This document shows, one piece after another, positions 14,691 through 28,017 of a stretch of 64,000 bases of DNA (the first letter of the stretch is position 1; the number at the start of each line of letters is the position of its first letter). Where the stretch lies: NCBI GenBank assembly GCA_037179515.1, contig JAXCGZ010000068.1, positions 83,501-147,500 on the forward strand, in the 5' to 3' direction. Origin of the DNA: Halocaridina rubra (lineage: Eukaryota; Arthropoda; Malacostraca; Decapoda; Atyidae). Below the pieces are notes generated by a model. That model was not told where the DNA came from. It did no database searches and saw nothing but the letters and a program-made list of their open reading frames with translations. A program made the position numbers and the translations under genes.

Positions 14691-15030
14691 CCCCACCACC
14701 ACCCTGGAATATTTTATTTCAGACAAAGTATTAAACATTTTTTGAGAGCCTTATAATTTTTAACTATCATTATTTAAAAAAAAAAAAAAAAAGGGCAGAA
14801 CTATCTAATCTGAAGACTTAAGACATACATTTTCATATAATTATCTAAACAGATTACAGTAATATAAAAATTACTATGCTCCTTAATGCTTACTAAAGTT
14901 CTGAAAGAAATTCTATTGTCAAGGGACTTAATCCATACAGAACATTTGATTTCTGAAAAAGACTAACAAAAGAAAAATATGTTCCTTACAATAAGCATAC
15001 TAATTAAAGAAAAAAGAATCAAAATTAAGT

Positions 15031-15336
15031 ATTCACAATTACAATATATAGCTAGTAATCATTGACAAAATTATTTAAAAAAAACTAATTAAGCTATTAT
15101 AATACCCAATTAATATAAAATACAGTTGGATATGATCTCTACAAACATTCAGCAATATAAAAATGATAACATAGTACAAAAATATTCACAATTGCAATAT
15201 ATAGCTACTAGTCATTGACAAAATTATTTCAGAAAGAAACTGATAAAAAGAGGCTTAATACCCAATTAACAAAAAATACAGTTGGATATTATCTCTGCAA
15301 ATATGCGGCAATAGAACGATTATCATTGCACAAAAA
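15031..15336. repeat. diverged tandem duplication, period about 153 bp
   Basis: Two adjacent units both start ATTCACAATT (15031 and 15184). They share ATATATAGCTA, CATTGACAAAATTATTT, AATACCCAATTAA and ATACAGTTGGATAT in the same order, with scattered differences. The surrounding region 14690-15480 is AT-rich and shows no gene. Confidence 0.8.
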
Positions 15337-15807
15337 AGAAATCAACAAGCACAATTGATGAATGACAACTATTCATTAATGACACTTACTATATTAAACC
15401 TTATGCTACATAGTTTTTTCTATCTCTATTTATTACTTCTAAGGGAGGCAATGAGGATTTCTTAACTTAAATCTTAAAAGCTAAAGAGACTGCAATTTTT
15501 ACGTCCATCGAAAATTTTCAAAGACAGTGTGGAATTTTTCTTTTTGTAAAAGTTCTAATATATATAGGGATTTTTCATCTCCCTTTTTTATTAGTTTGGA
15601 ATTTATTTTAGGAGGGTCTTTTTTTTTCTGTTTGTATAAGGACAGTGGGGACTTTTTCTTTCCCATCTTCATCAGTTTGGATATGTAGCTGAAAAAAGTT
15701 ATTACTTTTTTTTGGGACATGTCTAGCTTTTTAGTTATAGGGATTTTTCATCTCCCTCTCTCATTCCCCACCTGTCCCTCCCCACCCAGAATTGCTAGGT
15801 CTTGGGC

Positions 15808-16091
15808 TTATATGTTTGCAGATGATGCAAAGATTGTGAAGAAAGTAAAAAACGAGAACAATGGTAGAGAACTTCAGGAGGATCTAAATAGTCTGCATGA
15901 GTGGTCAAGAAAAGTGGCTAATGAAATTCAATACTTCAGAATGTAAGGTAATGAGAATGGGTACAAGTGCAAGAAGGCCCAAGCTTGACTACTCGGTGGC
16001 TGGGGTACAACTTCAAGAGACAGAAAATGAGAGCGATCTAGGAGTAAACAGACTGGCAGATTTGTCTCCAGAAATACATATAGAAACAAAA
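15808..16091 (+). mobile_element. LINE family A, internal ORF2 fragment
   Basis: Translation gives YMFADDAKIVKKVKNENNG followed by LHEWS, and after a one-base shift KVMRMGTSARRPKLDYSV and ETENESDLGV. These match the reverse-transcriptase FADD box and downstream segment of the intact copy. Both ends are truncated, and a frameshift lies near 15915-15950. Confidence 0.85.
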
Positions 16092-17560
16092 TAACTTAGT
16101 GTACAAATAAAGAGACACCGAAGCATATAGCCATTCTTTTTCTGTTTAACATTGCAAATAGAGCTAGTGAAATAAAGATACACATGCTTGTCTATTATGG
16201 CAATCTTTTCTCTTTTTATAAATCAGAGGGTTGAGTTGAAGCGCACACTGGCTATAAGTCAAACATACCTCCAACGAAATTTAAACAAAATACTACAATG
16301 TTATTTGATAATTATATTAAATAAAATATGAAACTCTTGGAAGCTTAACAAGCATTATAAATTAAATTTATTTTACACTAAAGCTGATAATCTAAAGAAA
16401 ATTTCTTATTTTTTTATTTATTCATCTCTACTACTATCAACAAAATTTACGATTATCCTTTCTTAATAAACGATATAAAAGGACTTAAGTATCATTATTT
16501 TGAAATTTCAAACTCAAAGTATATGCTCTGAGAATCTCAGTTTTCTTAATTGGCTCATTTGTAATTATAAATTTCATGACAATGACAGTAATTAACAATA
16601 ATTATCTCTAGATAAGCTTTTCAAAATCTTTAATATCTTTATCTCTTCGAAATGTCACAATTATCATATGAAGGCTTATATACGCTTTTCAACAACAAAA
16701 AATATATAAAAAAATCGTGTATCTGAAAAGAATATAAAAAGCTTGTATCTGTGCACGCAGTAATAAAATTAAAAGATAATATTTCATTTGCAACATTAAA
16801 GAATGAATTCCGCTTTGTTTGAAAATCTCTTAAGGAATCGTACATAAAAATAACATATATATATTTTTCGAGTGACTATTCAACAGAATTACCTCAGGAG
16901 ACAGGGGGGAAGTTATATATTTTTTCCTCCTTTTTTTATGCTTACAATCAGTTAGGTACTTAACTACCCTCTTTTTTAACTCTCTTTTCTTTTCCTATCC
17001 ACAATATTGCTGAATATTTGTCGTCTGGACTTCAGATGGCTAGCTTTTGCGGGGAGCTTTGCGTGCAGGCACTGTTCCTCCCCTGTCGCTTCAGTTTCGG
17101 GATTGACTTCATCTCTTTCAAATACAAGAATCATCTGCGCAACATTCTTGCTGTCATTTCTTGTGAGTTTACACTCCCTTCTTTATGACCAAGCTGAAAT
17201 AGTGGTGAAAAACATTAGCATGGCTTAAACTTCAAAGTTTTATTTTATATGTTTAGAGCATATACTTTCGGACAAATAATGTAAATACTGCAGCTAGAAA
17301 AAAAATAAAAAATCATTCATAGATTCGCGTCCTTTATCACTTAATATCTCTCTTGGAATTTTCGAAAATCGAGTAATAATCTCACTGGCGGAGTAAGGGA
17401 CAAAAAAAAAAAAATAAATAAAAAATCTGCATCTCGGCCATACCTGGCCAGGCGGAACATAGCATTGCCTCAAAGATATCTCTTAATAGATATCGCAATG
17501 GCTACATTACCTCCCATTAAAACTATGCGCATATCAACAAATACACCTTCTTCAATCGCA
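16092..17560. other. AT-rich intergenic region, one weak open stretch on the minus strand
   Basis: No domain is recognised. On the minus strand about 17195-16975 is open for roughly 67 codons ending in TAA (pieces ECKLTRNDSKN and LPAKASHLKSRRQIFS). Its acceptor site is doubtful and I cannot assign it. Confidence 0.3.
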
Positions 17561-17764
17561 TATGGCTTGCAGTAAGACATGTGTGATGCAGGGGAAGAGT
17601 CCTCCCAGACTCAGTCCCCATCCTGCTTCTTTACGAACTTCTCTCAATTTCATTCACAAATGCCCTCTCTATATCACTCAAAGGTGGTCGCCCTCAATCG
17701 TTCAATATCTCCCCCCTTTCTCTGTCGCTACCATTCACGCATTTGCTCACCAATTCTCTCTCTG

Positions 17765-17963
17765 CTGGCTAGTACAGTGGTAACACGCTGGCTTCACATT
17801 CACGAGGTCGAAAGATCGGTTCCCGTCCAAGACCGAGAGTTTAAGCTGTTTACTGGCAGGAACTGCTGTGGTTGGACACCACAGTGGGGGGTTGGGGCTT
17901 GCCCTGGCTAACGAATACCCATTGTATTGAAATGGAAATAAAGTTTGTTTGTTTGTTTGTTTG
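17765..17963 (+). mobile_element. tRNA-derived SINE family A, full-length copy
   Basis: Begins with a tRNA-like head (CTAGTACAGTGGTAACACGC as A-box region, GATCGGTTCCCGTCC as B-box region). The body reads ACACCACAGTGGGGGGTTGG. The 3' end is AATGGAAATAAAGT followed by (TTTG)n. The same order occurs inverted at 23124-23322 and truncated at 30572-30635. It is non-coding and would be moved by a partner LINE. Confidence 0.85.
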
Positions 17964-18147
17964 TTCTCCCATTCATTGCACACATTTTTTCCCCATTACT
18001 CAGAAGGAATGTGTTTGAGGCTGCGGATGGCGGGTGATCGCATGACTGTGTCAACGGTTCCTAGGTCCTCTCTATACTCCCCATCGACAGTATGGTAGGG
18101 CGACACCCTAACCTCCCTATCAAGGCACAATTTACTCTACTCTCTTT

Positions 18148-18345
18148 CCCGACCATATTGACCTCTATCGGCACTTGGCGCCTATATGTGAAAGGTCTAA
18201 AGGCTGAACATTATATCTAGTTGTCATGGGTTGGTAAACACCATCCTGCCCAGAAAATACATGGAGAATATTAGTTGCACACTTGACTTTGCTACACCAC
18301 ATGGGCTATTTCTATTTCATTTTATGGCTTAGACTTTTCTTACAA
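18148..18345 (+). mobile_element. interspersed repeat R1, partial copy 2
   Basis: Closely similar to 14494-14690: GACCATATTGACCTCTATC at the left, GGTTGGTAAACACCATCCTG in the middle, TTTATGGCTTAGACTTTTCT at the right. Left part of the family is absent. Confidence 0.75.
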
Positions 18346-18450
18346 CAACTATATTCATGTTTCATCTTCTTTACACATTATATAATTTGTAGATTATTTA
18401 AATATAGAGTTTATTATCAAATGAATTAACGTTTAAAAGAGCAATTAACA

Positions 18451-21118
<2,668 letters not shown>

Positions 21119-21716
21119 GAAGTTATGGACAGTAATAACTAAGTCGTTCTTAAATGTATACAAAATTGTTCAGAAAAATGAAAAAAATTTTGCTTTAAAA
21201 GTTCTTTTGAAGAGTATATCTAGTAGTTAGTTGACATAAAAAGCTTCATAATATCGGATTTATTACTTTATTCCTTTTTTTATTATTTCAAATTTTATTA
21301 ATGTGCTTTTTATTGCAAAACAGTGTTGTGTACAGCTTTTTTTTCCAGATCACTTGGGGATGATAAACGAGAGGGCATTGTCATTCTTTATGTGGTAACC
21401 CCCGTCAGTTCAGCTGGAACAGTGCATTTGTGATCATGGGCTTTTCTAACTCTCGCAGCTTTCATGTGGAATATCAGCTGTCTATAGATCACTTGATATA
21501 AAAAATAGTTGGATTTTAAGATACTTGCAGTCACTGTCACTTTCTAATAAAAGTCTGCACAGTGAACTCCGGTTAACTTGTGGGATTAAGATTCTTTCAT
21601 AAGCACTTTTGTCATATATTTTATTATTACGTGATGACACGTTTTGTTTAGAGGGATGCTGCTTGAAGGCTGTATTGGACGTGGCCGGCTATAAAGTCAT
21701 GAAAAAAAATTCACAT

Positions 21717-21857
<141 letters not shown>

Positions 21858-21878
21858 TTTTTATTTATTTTTTTTTTT

Positions 21879-22165
21879 AATGATTGTGACACCAGGATTG
21901 GCCAAAATGATAAAATATAAATCTACCCTCACCGAGCCTGGGCACGAAGAAAACATAGAGCAAAATAGAGATGGGGAGTATTGTGACTTGTCAGATGTGA
22001 AGGGATAATAAGACTTGTGTAACGAATAGCCAAGAATATTCGGTGTTGGTGTAGGCATAGAATGAGAACCGTAACTGAAGGAAGATTTAACATCGAACTG
22101 TCCTGGACAGTCTTATCTAAGTCCACAAGACCCTTCAGCAGTAGTATCGTAACAGGTGGTTGGTG
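21879..22165 (-). mobile_element. repeat family E with a LINE C-like 3' tail
   Basis: The left 80 bases (AATGATTGTGACACCAGGAT and GAGCCTGGGCACGAAGAAAA) resemble the 3' end of LINE C. The next 60 match 12672-12850. The remaining part (to about CCACAAGACCCTTCAGCAGT) has no counterpart in LINE C copies here. It ends before a GGTTAGGTTAGACTTTTCCT stretch that recurs at 37104. Confidence 0.55.
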
Positions 22166-22815
22166 CCATGGGCCAATCTACTACATGGCAATTAGGTTGT
22201 TTAGGTTTGGTTAGGTTAGACTTTTCCTGTGACTTTTTTCAGTTACTTTTTTACCTGGATTCGTATTGGAATATACTGTTCCACTACTGACCTCAGATTT
22301 CAAATTATTTACTGAGTGCGCGTGATGTAATGAGAAACTCTACCCGCAAGAAACGGCATGGGCGTCAGTCGCTCTTATTACCTGAGGTCGACATTTCATA
22401 CCTGCGACACAGGTGCTCTTCGACTTCAGGTCTTCAGCTATAAAGCTTGGTTGCATATTCGCATTAAGTAAATTTTTGTATTACTGGTTTATTTATCAAT
22501 GTAATATCCTTATTCACCAGTGTCCACATTACTATGTGTTATTCATACTTACAGTTAATGCACTGTAATGCGTATGTGCACACATACGTACATACGCACA
22601 CGCGCGCTCACACTAGTGCATATAAAAGGAAATTGATCCGCATGTAAATAATGAACAAAAATTACGTATGGAAGAATGAAGCAATATTAGCTCTTAAGAG
22701 CATATTTTATTCATAGGTGATTTCTTAAGGTTTCAAGTAATAAGTGTTAGATTAGTCCGTTGTATTAATTTTCTATTTATAGTTTTTTCTTTGCCATACA
22801 TACATACATACACAC

Positions 22816-22819
<4 letters not shown>

Positions 22820-22877
<58 letters not shown>
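22820..22877. repeat. (TA)n microsatellite
   Basis: About 29 TA units, preceded by a short (ATAC)n. The region 22170-23120 around it has no recognised gene. Confidence 0.95.
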
Positions 22878-22879
<2 letters not shown>

Positions 22880-23123
22880 CAGAGTTATCAGAATGTTTGA
22901 AAAATTCGTTAACGTTACATATTTTTCATATATTTGTGCCAAGTCATTTACACTCTTCAAATAAAAATATAAGATTGGGCATATGAGAGACACTTTTCAA
23001 AACCCGAGATACTTGTTTTACGAGAGATTTTTAACATGGGAGTTTGACTGAATTTACCACATGAGAAAATGAGACGTACAGCTATGTAAAGCTCACGTGC
23101 GCATGAGAGAGAGAGTAATTATA

Positions 23124-23317
23124 ATAATAATAATAATAATAAACTTTATTTCCATTTTACAATGGGTATTCGTCAGCCAGGACAAGCCCCAACCCCCCAC
23201 TGTGATGTCCACCCACAGCAGTTCCTGCCAGTAAACAGCTTAAACTCTCGGTCTTGGACGGGGACCGATCTTTCGACCTCGTGAATGCGAAGCCAGCGCG
23301 TTACCACTGTACTAGCC

Positions 23318-23322
<5 letters not shown>
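23124..23322 (-). mobile_element. tRNA-derived SINE family A, inverted copy inside (GA)n
   Basis: Reverse complement of the family A order: head with GTACAGTGGTAACGCGC, body, 3' ATGGAAATAAAGTTTATT followed by (TTA)n. (GA)n runs on both sides (about 23106-23116 and 23320-23343) suggest it inserted into a GA tract. Confidence 0.85.
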
Positions 23323-23343
<21 letters not shown>

Positions 23344-23349
<6 letters not shown>

Positions 23350-23445
23350 TCTACCATCTTTAGTCCTGTATGGCAAGAATTGAAACTAAAGCATGATTAT
23401 TTCAAGCATTTACATGAACCAGAGACATGAAATAACGTTATCCCC

Positions 23446-23485
<40 letters not shown>

Positions 23486-23592
23486 TGCAATCTACCATCT
23501 TTAGTCCTATATGGCAAGAATTTATATTAAAGCATGATTATTTCAAGCATTTACATGAGCCAGACACATGAAATAACGTTATCCCCAAATGA
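23344..23592. repeat. direct duplication of about 110 bp, each copy preceded by (GA)n
   Basis: GCAATCTACCATCTTTAGTC, GCATGATTATTTCAAGCATT and GAAATAACGTTATCCCCAAA occur in the same order in 23344-23452 and 23485-23592. A (GA)n tract precedes each unit, so the period is about 140 bp. Confidence 0.9.
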
Positions 23593-23920
23593 GAGCATTT
23601 GACGATTATTTCAAGCCACGGCTATTAACTAAGGGTAATTAAGAAAGTAAACAATAGTAAACTAGCAGTAAAAGTTTGAATGCCGATGTGGCACGATGGT
23701 GCCACTAACATGGACGGGGTTTGAACGTTTTGAAGAGGAACGACGATAACTACAAATTTGATTCTGAAACATTTATTGTTCGATAAAATAACGTGGTGTA
23801 ATCTGCTGATTAATGTGTGGCTTTCTGTAATGGTAACTACAATTGCGGGCTCATGTCATCATCCATAACTAAATAGTTAAAAAGAATTATTTTTTCCAAC
23901 ATCGAAACAAAGTTTACTCA

Positions 23921-23925
<5 letters not shown>

Positions 23926-24008
<83 letters not shown>

Positions 24009-24020
24009 ATATATATATAT
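23926..24020. repeat. (AT)n microsatellite at 3' end of LINE A copy 1
   Basis: About 95 bp of AT repeat with one interruption, directly abutting the tail of LINE A at 24021. Confidence 0.95.
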
Positions 24021-24112
24021 GTGATTACCTAATTGTGATTACCTAATTGTGTTTACGGGAAAGAGCCCAAAGCTCGTATCTTCCCGTCTCCTGATCGGTT
24101 CCATTTTTAGAC

Positions 24113-26935
24113 TTAGTGATACTTATCATACCTGTCCTTAAAACTATGGATTGAGGTAGCATTAACTACCTCCTCGCTTAGCGAATTCCAATTATCAACT
24201 ACTCTTACACTGAAAAAGTATTTCCTTACATCCTGCAAACAAGTTTTCTTCCGAAGCTTCAAACTATGACCTCTAGTTCTAGAGCAAGCCATATCGAAAT
24301 ATCGATCCCTATCCACTCTATCATAACCATGAAGAAATTTAAAGACTGTCACCATATCCCCCCTTACTCTTCTAGCTTCGAGTGATGGCAAGTCTAATTC
24401 CCTCAGCCTCTCATCATAACCGAGATTGCGTATTTCTGGCACCAGTTTCGTGGCATGTCTTTGAACTTTTTCAAGCTTAGCTATGTGCTTTTTCAAGTGC
24501 GGATTCCAAAAGGGGGCTGCATATTCGAGTTTTGGCCTCACATAGGTTACATAAATATTTCTGAACATTTCCTTGTCCATGTGCCTGAAGGCTACCCTTA
24601 CATTTGATAAGAATGCATATGCTGCCCTTACTACGCCATTTATATGTATTTCTGGAGACAAATCTGCCAATATGTTTACTCCTAGATCTCTCTCATTTTC
24701 TGTCTCCTGAAGCTGTACTCCAGCCACCGAGTAGTCAAGCTTGGGCCTTCTTGCACTTGTACCCATTCTCATTACCTTACATTTTGAGGTATTGAATTTC
24801 ATTAGCCACTTTTCTGACCACTCATGCAGATTATTTAGATCCTCCTGAAGTTCTCTACCATTGTTCTCGTTTTTTACTTTCTTCACAATCTTTGCATCAT
24901 CTGCAAACATATTCATGAATGAATTTACAGACTCTGGTAGGTCATTTACATATACAAGGAACAAAAGTGGCCCTAAAACTGAACCCTGTGGAACTCCACT
25001 ACTAACTCTTCTCCATTCAGACACTGAGTGTCTTACTCTAACCCTCTGTTCCCTTCCTTCTAAGTAAGTTTTTATCCATTCCAAGACATTTCCACCTATT
25101 CTAGCCATTGATTGCAGCTTCCTAATAAGTCTCCCATGTGGAACAGTGTCAAACGCTTTCTGGAAGTCTAGGAATATGCAATCTGCCCAACCCTCTCTTT
25201 CCTGTAAGATTTGGCTTACCTCATCATAAAATTCTAATAAGTTTGTTACTGTTGATCTTCCTTCTCTGAAGCCATGTTGCCTCACTGACAAAAAGTTGAA
25301 GGATTCCAAGTGAAGAGAGATATGTTTCCTTAGTAGTTTCTCCATAAGTTTGCAAACTATGCTGGTCAAGGAAACTGGTCTATAGTTCAGAGCCGTATCC
25401 CTCCTTCCCTTTTTGAAGATAGGTATCACATTTGCTTGTTTCCAGCATCTTGGAATCTCCCCCGACTCCAATGACTCCTTAAATATGATACTTAGTGCCA
25501 CTGATATTGTGTTTGCGCATTTTTTAAGCACATGAGGGGATATGTCATCAGGACCTGTAGCTTTATGAACATCTAAATCCATCAGCGCCTTGCATACCTC
25601 TGTGGCTGTAAGGTTGATGTTCTCTAATACCGGCCCTTGAGCTTCTATCACTGCAATCTGAGGGGGTGGGGTATTTTCTACTGTAAATACTGACTGAAAC
25701 TCCTTGTTCAATTCTTTGCAGATCTCTTCGTCCGTCTCAGTGATGCTTCCATCCGCTCTCTTTAGCCTTAAAACCTGTTCTTTTACCTTCAGTTTTCCTC
25801 TGATAAAGCTGTGGAAAAGCTTGGGATTTTCTTTAGCCTTCCTGGTGATGTCCCTCTCATAATCTTTCTCTGCCTCTCTCCTTTTACTTAGGTAGTCATT
25901 TCTTGCTCTTTTGTAGGTTTGCCAGGCATTTATGTTTTTTCTCCTCCTATACCTTTTCCAGCATTTGTCTCTCCACTCCTTAGCTCTTTTACACCCATTA
26001 TCGAACCATTTCTCTCTGGCATGAATTACACCTACTTTGGTGACAGGTATGCAGCAATCTACTATCTTCCCATATTTCTCACAAAAGATGTCATACATTT
26101 CTTGTACAGATTTGTTGTAAAATAAGGTTCTCCAGTCAATAACTGCAAAAAGCTCATTCATTTTGATGTAATCTCCTTTCGGATAGTTCCTCCTCATGTC
26201 CTCAGTGCCTCTACTCTCAGGAAGAATGTCTTCAATGATATACTCCATCAACAACACACAGTGGTCACTCTTTCCAATTGGTGGTTCATACTCAATATTT
26301 TCAATATCCAACACATTATCTGTGAACACCAGATCAAGTAGTGATGGCTCATCCCCACCCCTGGCTCTTGTTGGTTCCATTACATGTTGGTGTAGGAAAT
26401 TCCCTTGTACGCAATCTAGGAATCTTGCCCCAAAGGAGTCCTCACCACTGTGTGGGTCAAGATTTATCCAATCTATCTCTTTATGATTAAAGTCTCCCAT
26501 AATCAAAATCCTACATTTTTTCTCCCGCGCCATGTTAACAACTGAGTTTATGACTTCAATCGTACCTATATGACTTTCCTCATAAATTTCAAGCCTATTT
26601 TGGTTCCTTGGTGGGTTGTATACAACAGTTATTATAATGCTCTCTGACCCAGTATTTATGCGAGCAACAAGAAATTCCCTGAACTCACTTTCTATAGCCA
26701 AGTTTATCTCTTCAGCTTGAATCCTCTCACTTATGAGCAGTGCTATCCCTCCACCAGTCCTCTCAGATCTTTCGACCCTTAGTATTCTGAAGCCCTTAGG
26801 AAAAACTGTGACACTGTTTATGTCCTCACTCAACTTAGTCTCTGTAATTGCTACTATATCTGCCTTACTGTTGTGAATCCTATCTTTTAATTCTACTGCC
26901 TTACCAGCTAATCCATCAGCATTTGTGTATAACAA
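24113..26935 (-). CDS. LINE A ORF2: endonuclease / reverse transcriptase
   Basis: About 940 residues. The N-terminal AP-like endonuclease shows AITETKL, VVYNPPRNQ, LIMGDFNHKEIDW, LLDLVFTD and SDHCVLL with the expected acidic and His residues. The reverse transcriptase shows CIFLDFQKAFDTVPH, SGVPQGSVLGPLLF and NMFADDAKIV. The C-terminus has KLEYAAPFWNPHLKK, RRVRGDMVTVFKFLHGY and SVRVVDNWNSLSEEVVNA. These enzymes nick the target and copy the element RNA in place. There is no ATG near the start: the first codon shown is TTG, and the frame stays open upstream to about 27040, overlapping ORF1. The first Met comes after most of the first 130 residues. Production probably needs frameshifting or non-AUG initiation. 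The copy looks functional. Confidence 0.95.
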   Translation of the reverse strand: MLYTNADGLAGKAVELKDRIHNSKADIVAITETKLSEDINSVTVFPKGFRILRVERSERTGGGIALLISERIQAEEINLAIESEFREFLVARINTGSESIIITVVYNPPRNQNRLEIYEESHIGTIEVINSVVNMAREKKCRILIMGDFNHKEIDWINLDPHSGEDSFGARFLDCVQGNFLHQHVMEPTRARGGDEPSLLDLVFTDNVLDIENIEYEPPIGKSDHCVLLMEYIIEDILPESRGTEDMRRNYPKGDYIKMNELFAVIDWRTLFYNKSVQEMYDIFCEKYGKIVDCCIPVTKVGVIHAREKWFDNGCKRAKEWRDKCWKRYRRRKNINAWQTYKRARNDYLSKRREAEKDYERDITRKAKENPKLFHSFIRGKLKVKEQVLRLKRADGSITETDEEICKELNKEFQSVFTVENTPPPQIAVIEAQGPVLENINLTATEVCKALMDLDVHKATGPDDISPHVLKKCANTISVALSIIFKESLESGEIPRCWKQANVIPIFKKGRRDTALNYRPVSLTSIVCKLMEKLLRKHISLHLESFNFLSVRQHGFREGRSTVTNLLEFYDEVSQILQEREGWADCIFLDFQKAFDTVPHGRLIRKLQSMARIGGNVLEWIKTYLEGREQRVRVRHSVSEWRRVSSGVPQGSVLGPLLFLVYVNDLPESVNSFMNMFADDAKIVKKVKNENNGRELQEDLNNLHEWSEKWLMKFNTSKCKVMRMGTSARRPKLDYSVAGVQLQETENERDLGVNILADLSPEIHINGVVRAAYAFLSNVRVAFRHMDKEMFRNIYVTYVRPKLEYAAPFWNPHLKKHIAKLEKVQRHATKLVPEIRNLGYDERLRELDLPSLEARRVRGDMVTVFKFLHGYDRVDRDRYFDMACSRTRGHSLKLRKKTCLQDVRKYFFSVRVVDNWNSLSEEVVNATSIHSFKDRYDKYH

Positions 26936-26937
26936 TC

Positions 26938-28017
26938 TTAATGAGGCCCCATCCCCTGATCTTCTGTCATTATCTTCTTTATCTCCCCTTTGTCTGGAAG
27001 TATTCCGTAACGAAAATTTTTCTTCTCTTCCTCATTTCTTTCATCATTTAACCTTCTTGCCTCTTGCAACAAGTTTTTGATCTTTCCCATCTCTTCCTGT
27101 GTTCTGTATCGTCTAATGAACACTTCTTTGCATTCTTGAAGGTCTTTTAGACTTTTTTTTCTCAACAATATTTCCCTACATGTCTCCCCTCTCTCAAAGG
27201 TTACTTTTGTTGGTCTCGGCTTTCCTTCCCTCGAATATTTACCTAGTTGGTGTATGTTTACAATATCCTCAGGACCACATACTACTCCAAGCTTTCTTAT
27301 CAGGTCTACAACCCTAGCTTTATTTTCTTCAAGTCTCCCCTGCCATGTTGGCTCCTGGGATTCACTTATGCCTGAGATTACCACTGTCTTCTCCTTATCA
27401 AGTGCCTGTCTGATGAGTGGGTTTGCCCTTTCCATCACAACGTCTTTCATTTTTTCGATTACTGTCTCTTTATAATCAACTGTTTGTATGTTTTCCAGTG
27501 CCACCACCTTTACAGCCTCTTTTACTGCCACATTCCCCTTTAGTGCATCAGCAAAGGACGTTTTCATGGCATCATTTTCCATATTCAGCTCCTGGAACTC
27601 TTTTCTGAACTGTTCAATGTTTTCCTTAATCTGAACATTCCAAGCAGCAATCTCGTCTCTCTCAGAAGATAGCAGTGAACTAACATCTAATTCCTTTAGG
27701 TTGTCATTTAGCTGTTTGTTTTTATCTTCTTGATTAGAAATTCTAGATTCTAGTTGACTCTTTTCCCCTTCCAGCTTCTTTATTCTTTTTTCTAGTTCCT
27801 TTCTCTCCTGCCCTTGTGCTTTATTTGCTTCCTCCAAAGATCTTATTTGTTCTCTGAGTGTTTCATTCTCTTTCATTTCTCCATCCATATTCCGAATTTT
27901 ATCATCAAGGCTTGTAACCATTTCCTCTAACTTCTTGATTCTCTGTTTAAGTCCTCTGATGACTACCCCTTCTCCCAACCCATGGGTGGGAGAGGTTTGG
28001 GACAGAGATGGCTTCAT
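26938..28017 (-). CDS. LINE A ORF1: coiled-coil RNA-binding protein
   Basis: 359 residues starting MKPSLSQTSP. Residues about 20-130 are rich in heptads of Leu, Glu and Lys (LKQRIKKLEEMV, ELEKRIKKLEGEKSQLESRI), a long coiled coil. The C-terminal half (TVVISGISES, VVDLIRKLGV, RPTKVTFERGETCREILLRK, MGKIKNLLQEARRLN) resembles the RRM plus C-terminal domain of L1-type ORF1 proteins; this is inference from motif order. Such proteins trimerise and coat the element RNA. It ends PH-TAA at 26938, 81 bases after a slippery A-AAT-TTT. Confidence 0.9.
   Translation of the reverse strand: MKPSLSQTSPTHGLGEGVVIRGLKQRIKKLEEMVTSLDDKIRNMDGEMKENETLREQIRSLEEANKAQGQERKELEKRIKKLEGEKSQLESRISNQEDKNKQLNDNLKELDVSSLLSSERDEIAAWNVQIKENIEQFRKEFQELNMENDAMKTSFADALKGNVAVKEAVKVVALENIQTVDYKETVIEKMKDVVMERANPLIRQALDKEKTVVISGISESQEPTWQGRLEENKARVVDLIRKLGVVCGPEDIVNIHQLGKYSREGKPRPTKVTFERGETCREILLRKKSLKDLQECKEVFIRRYRTQEEMGKIKNLLQEARRLNDERNEEEKKNFRYGILPDKGEIKKIMTEDQGMGPH
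27013..27019 (-). promoter_or_regulatory. candidate -1 ribosomal frameshift site at ORF1/ORF2 overlap
   Basis: On the minus strand the ORF1 frame reads AAG AAA AAT TTT CGT. The heptamer A-AAT-TTT fits the X-XXY-YYZ rule. A -1 slip gives AAA TTT TCG TTA, which is exactly the ORF2 frame. That frame is open from just before this point (last stop TGA about 18 bases upstream) into the endonuclease. The same heptamer is present at 32337-32343 in copy 2. Confidence 0.5.

Noticed and set aside
24604..27608. Plus-strand open frames of 60-96 codons through the LINE A region
   Set aside because: Antisense shadows of ORF1 and ORF2; the same shadows recur at the matching places in copy 2.
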